A stretch of 64,000 nucleotides of DNA, taken from positions 117,550 to 181,549 of the forward strand of contig JAKOVD010000024.1 of NCBI GenBank assembly GCA_029782215.1, written 5' to 3'. How positions within the stretch are numbered: the stretch's first letter is position 1; each line of letters opens with the position of its first letter. Below the pieces are notes generated by a model. It was not told where the DNA came from and ran no database searches. It was given only the letters and a program-made list of their open reading frames with translations. Below are positions 63,791 through 64,000 of the stretch, one piece after another. The DNA comes from Chloroflexota bacterium (GTDB lineage: Bacteria > Chloroflexota > Anaerolineae > J102). A program made the position numbers and the translations under genes.

Positions 63791-64000
63791 GTGCGGAGGC
63801 AGTCGGTTCCAGACTGTGTTGGTGACGTATGAGGGGATGTGCGACGGGTGCGGGCCTCGATGGGAAGCTGAGATGGCGGGTGGTGGCAGCGGGGATTGAC
63901 AGAAAAGGGCCATGCGGTCATTGTGAAGTTGACGACCACACAAGGACACGCACAGCCCATGAACATTATAGAGCGCGGCAAGACGCACCTACAATCGTTG

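Overview
The window is a GC-rich bacterial chromosomal segment, almost fully coding, with mainly short intergenic gaps. It looks like a member of the Chloroflexota, probably the Anaerolineae/Caldilineae side. The grounds are a secreted YCF48/BNR-type protein with a Thr/Pro-rich tail ending in a short hydrophobic-basic motif, a DUF3417-type glucan phosphorylase, DUF1015, DUF2089 and DUF951 proteins, and a primary sigma factor with a long acidic N-terminus. The assignment is inference from gene content, not from a marker-gene search. I saw no rRNA, tRNA, CRISPR array, prophage or intact insertion sequence.

Layout. 1-351 holds a 69-bp tandem repeat array with internal hairpins. 352-9821 (mostly minus strand) encodes a large secreted beta-propeller-like protein, a multi-pass membrane protein, a sugar-1-phosphate (priming) transferase, an acyl-CoA thioesterase (plus strand), SufE and an NfeD-type membrane protease. 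9822-10741 is the largest non-coding stretch: a cluster of DnaA-box-like sites followed by a strong promoter and a highly structured candidate ncRNA. 10742-15812 (minus) has hpt, a small nuclease-like protein, a ParA with an overlapping membrane protein, rsmG and a GT4 glycosyltransferase. 15972-21317 (plus) is an exopolysaccharide/cell-surface glycan operon, followed by glgP. 24221-29170 is a housekeeping block (YtxH-like, rpoD, a methyltransferase carrying a perfect parS site in its last codons, holB, ricT). 29459-31240 is a DUF2089 regulator plus DUF4097 protein operon.

31255-48555 is a mixed metabolic stretch: a GT-C membrane protein, an FmdB zinc ribbon, alcohol dehydrogenase, an alpha-oxoamine synthase, an IS630-like helix-turn-helix protein, DUF951, MFS, two GNAT paralogs, thrC, argH, aldo/keto reductase, fadD, AMMECR1 and MEMO-type proteins, Usp, a homoisocitrate-dehydrogenase-like enzyme and a histidine phosphatase. 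48565-61065 (all minus) is an amino-acid block: gltB-gltD, then lysC-hom-asd and two conserved genes of unknown role. Both gltB and lysC are preceded by a promoter plus an intrinsic-terminator leader, suggesting attenuation. 61448-63667 holds inositol-phosphate synthase and an autoregulated LacI-family repressor.

How it fits together: the priming transferase, O-antigen-ligase-like protein, three GT4 enzymes, LbH acyltransferase and GT-C proteins would build a surface polysaccharide. GltBD, LysC, Hom, Asd and ThrC cover ammonium assimilation and the aspartate-to-threonine route. ParA, parS and DnaA-box-like sites hint that the segment lies near the replication origin, although dnaA and parB are not here.
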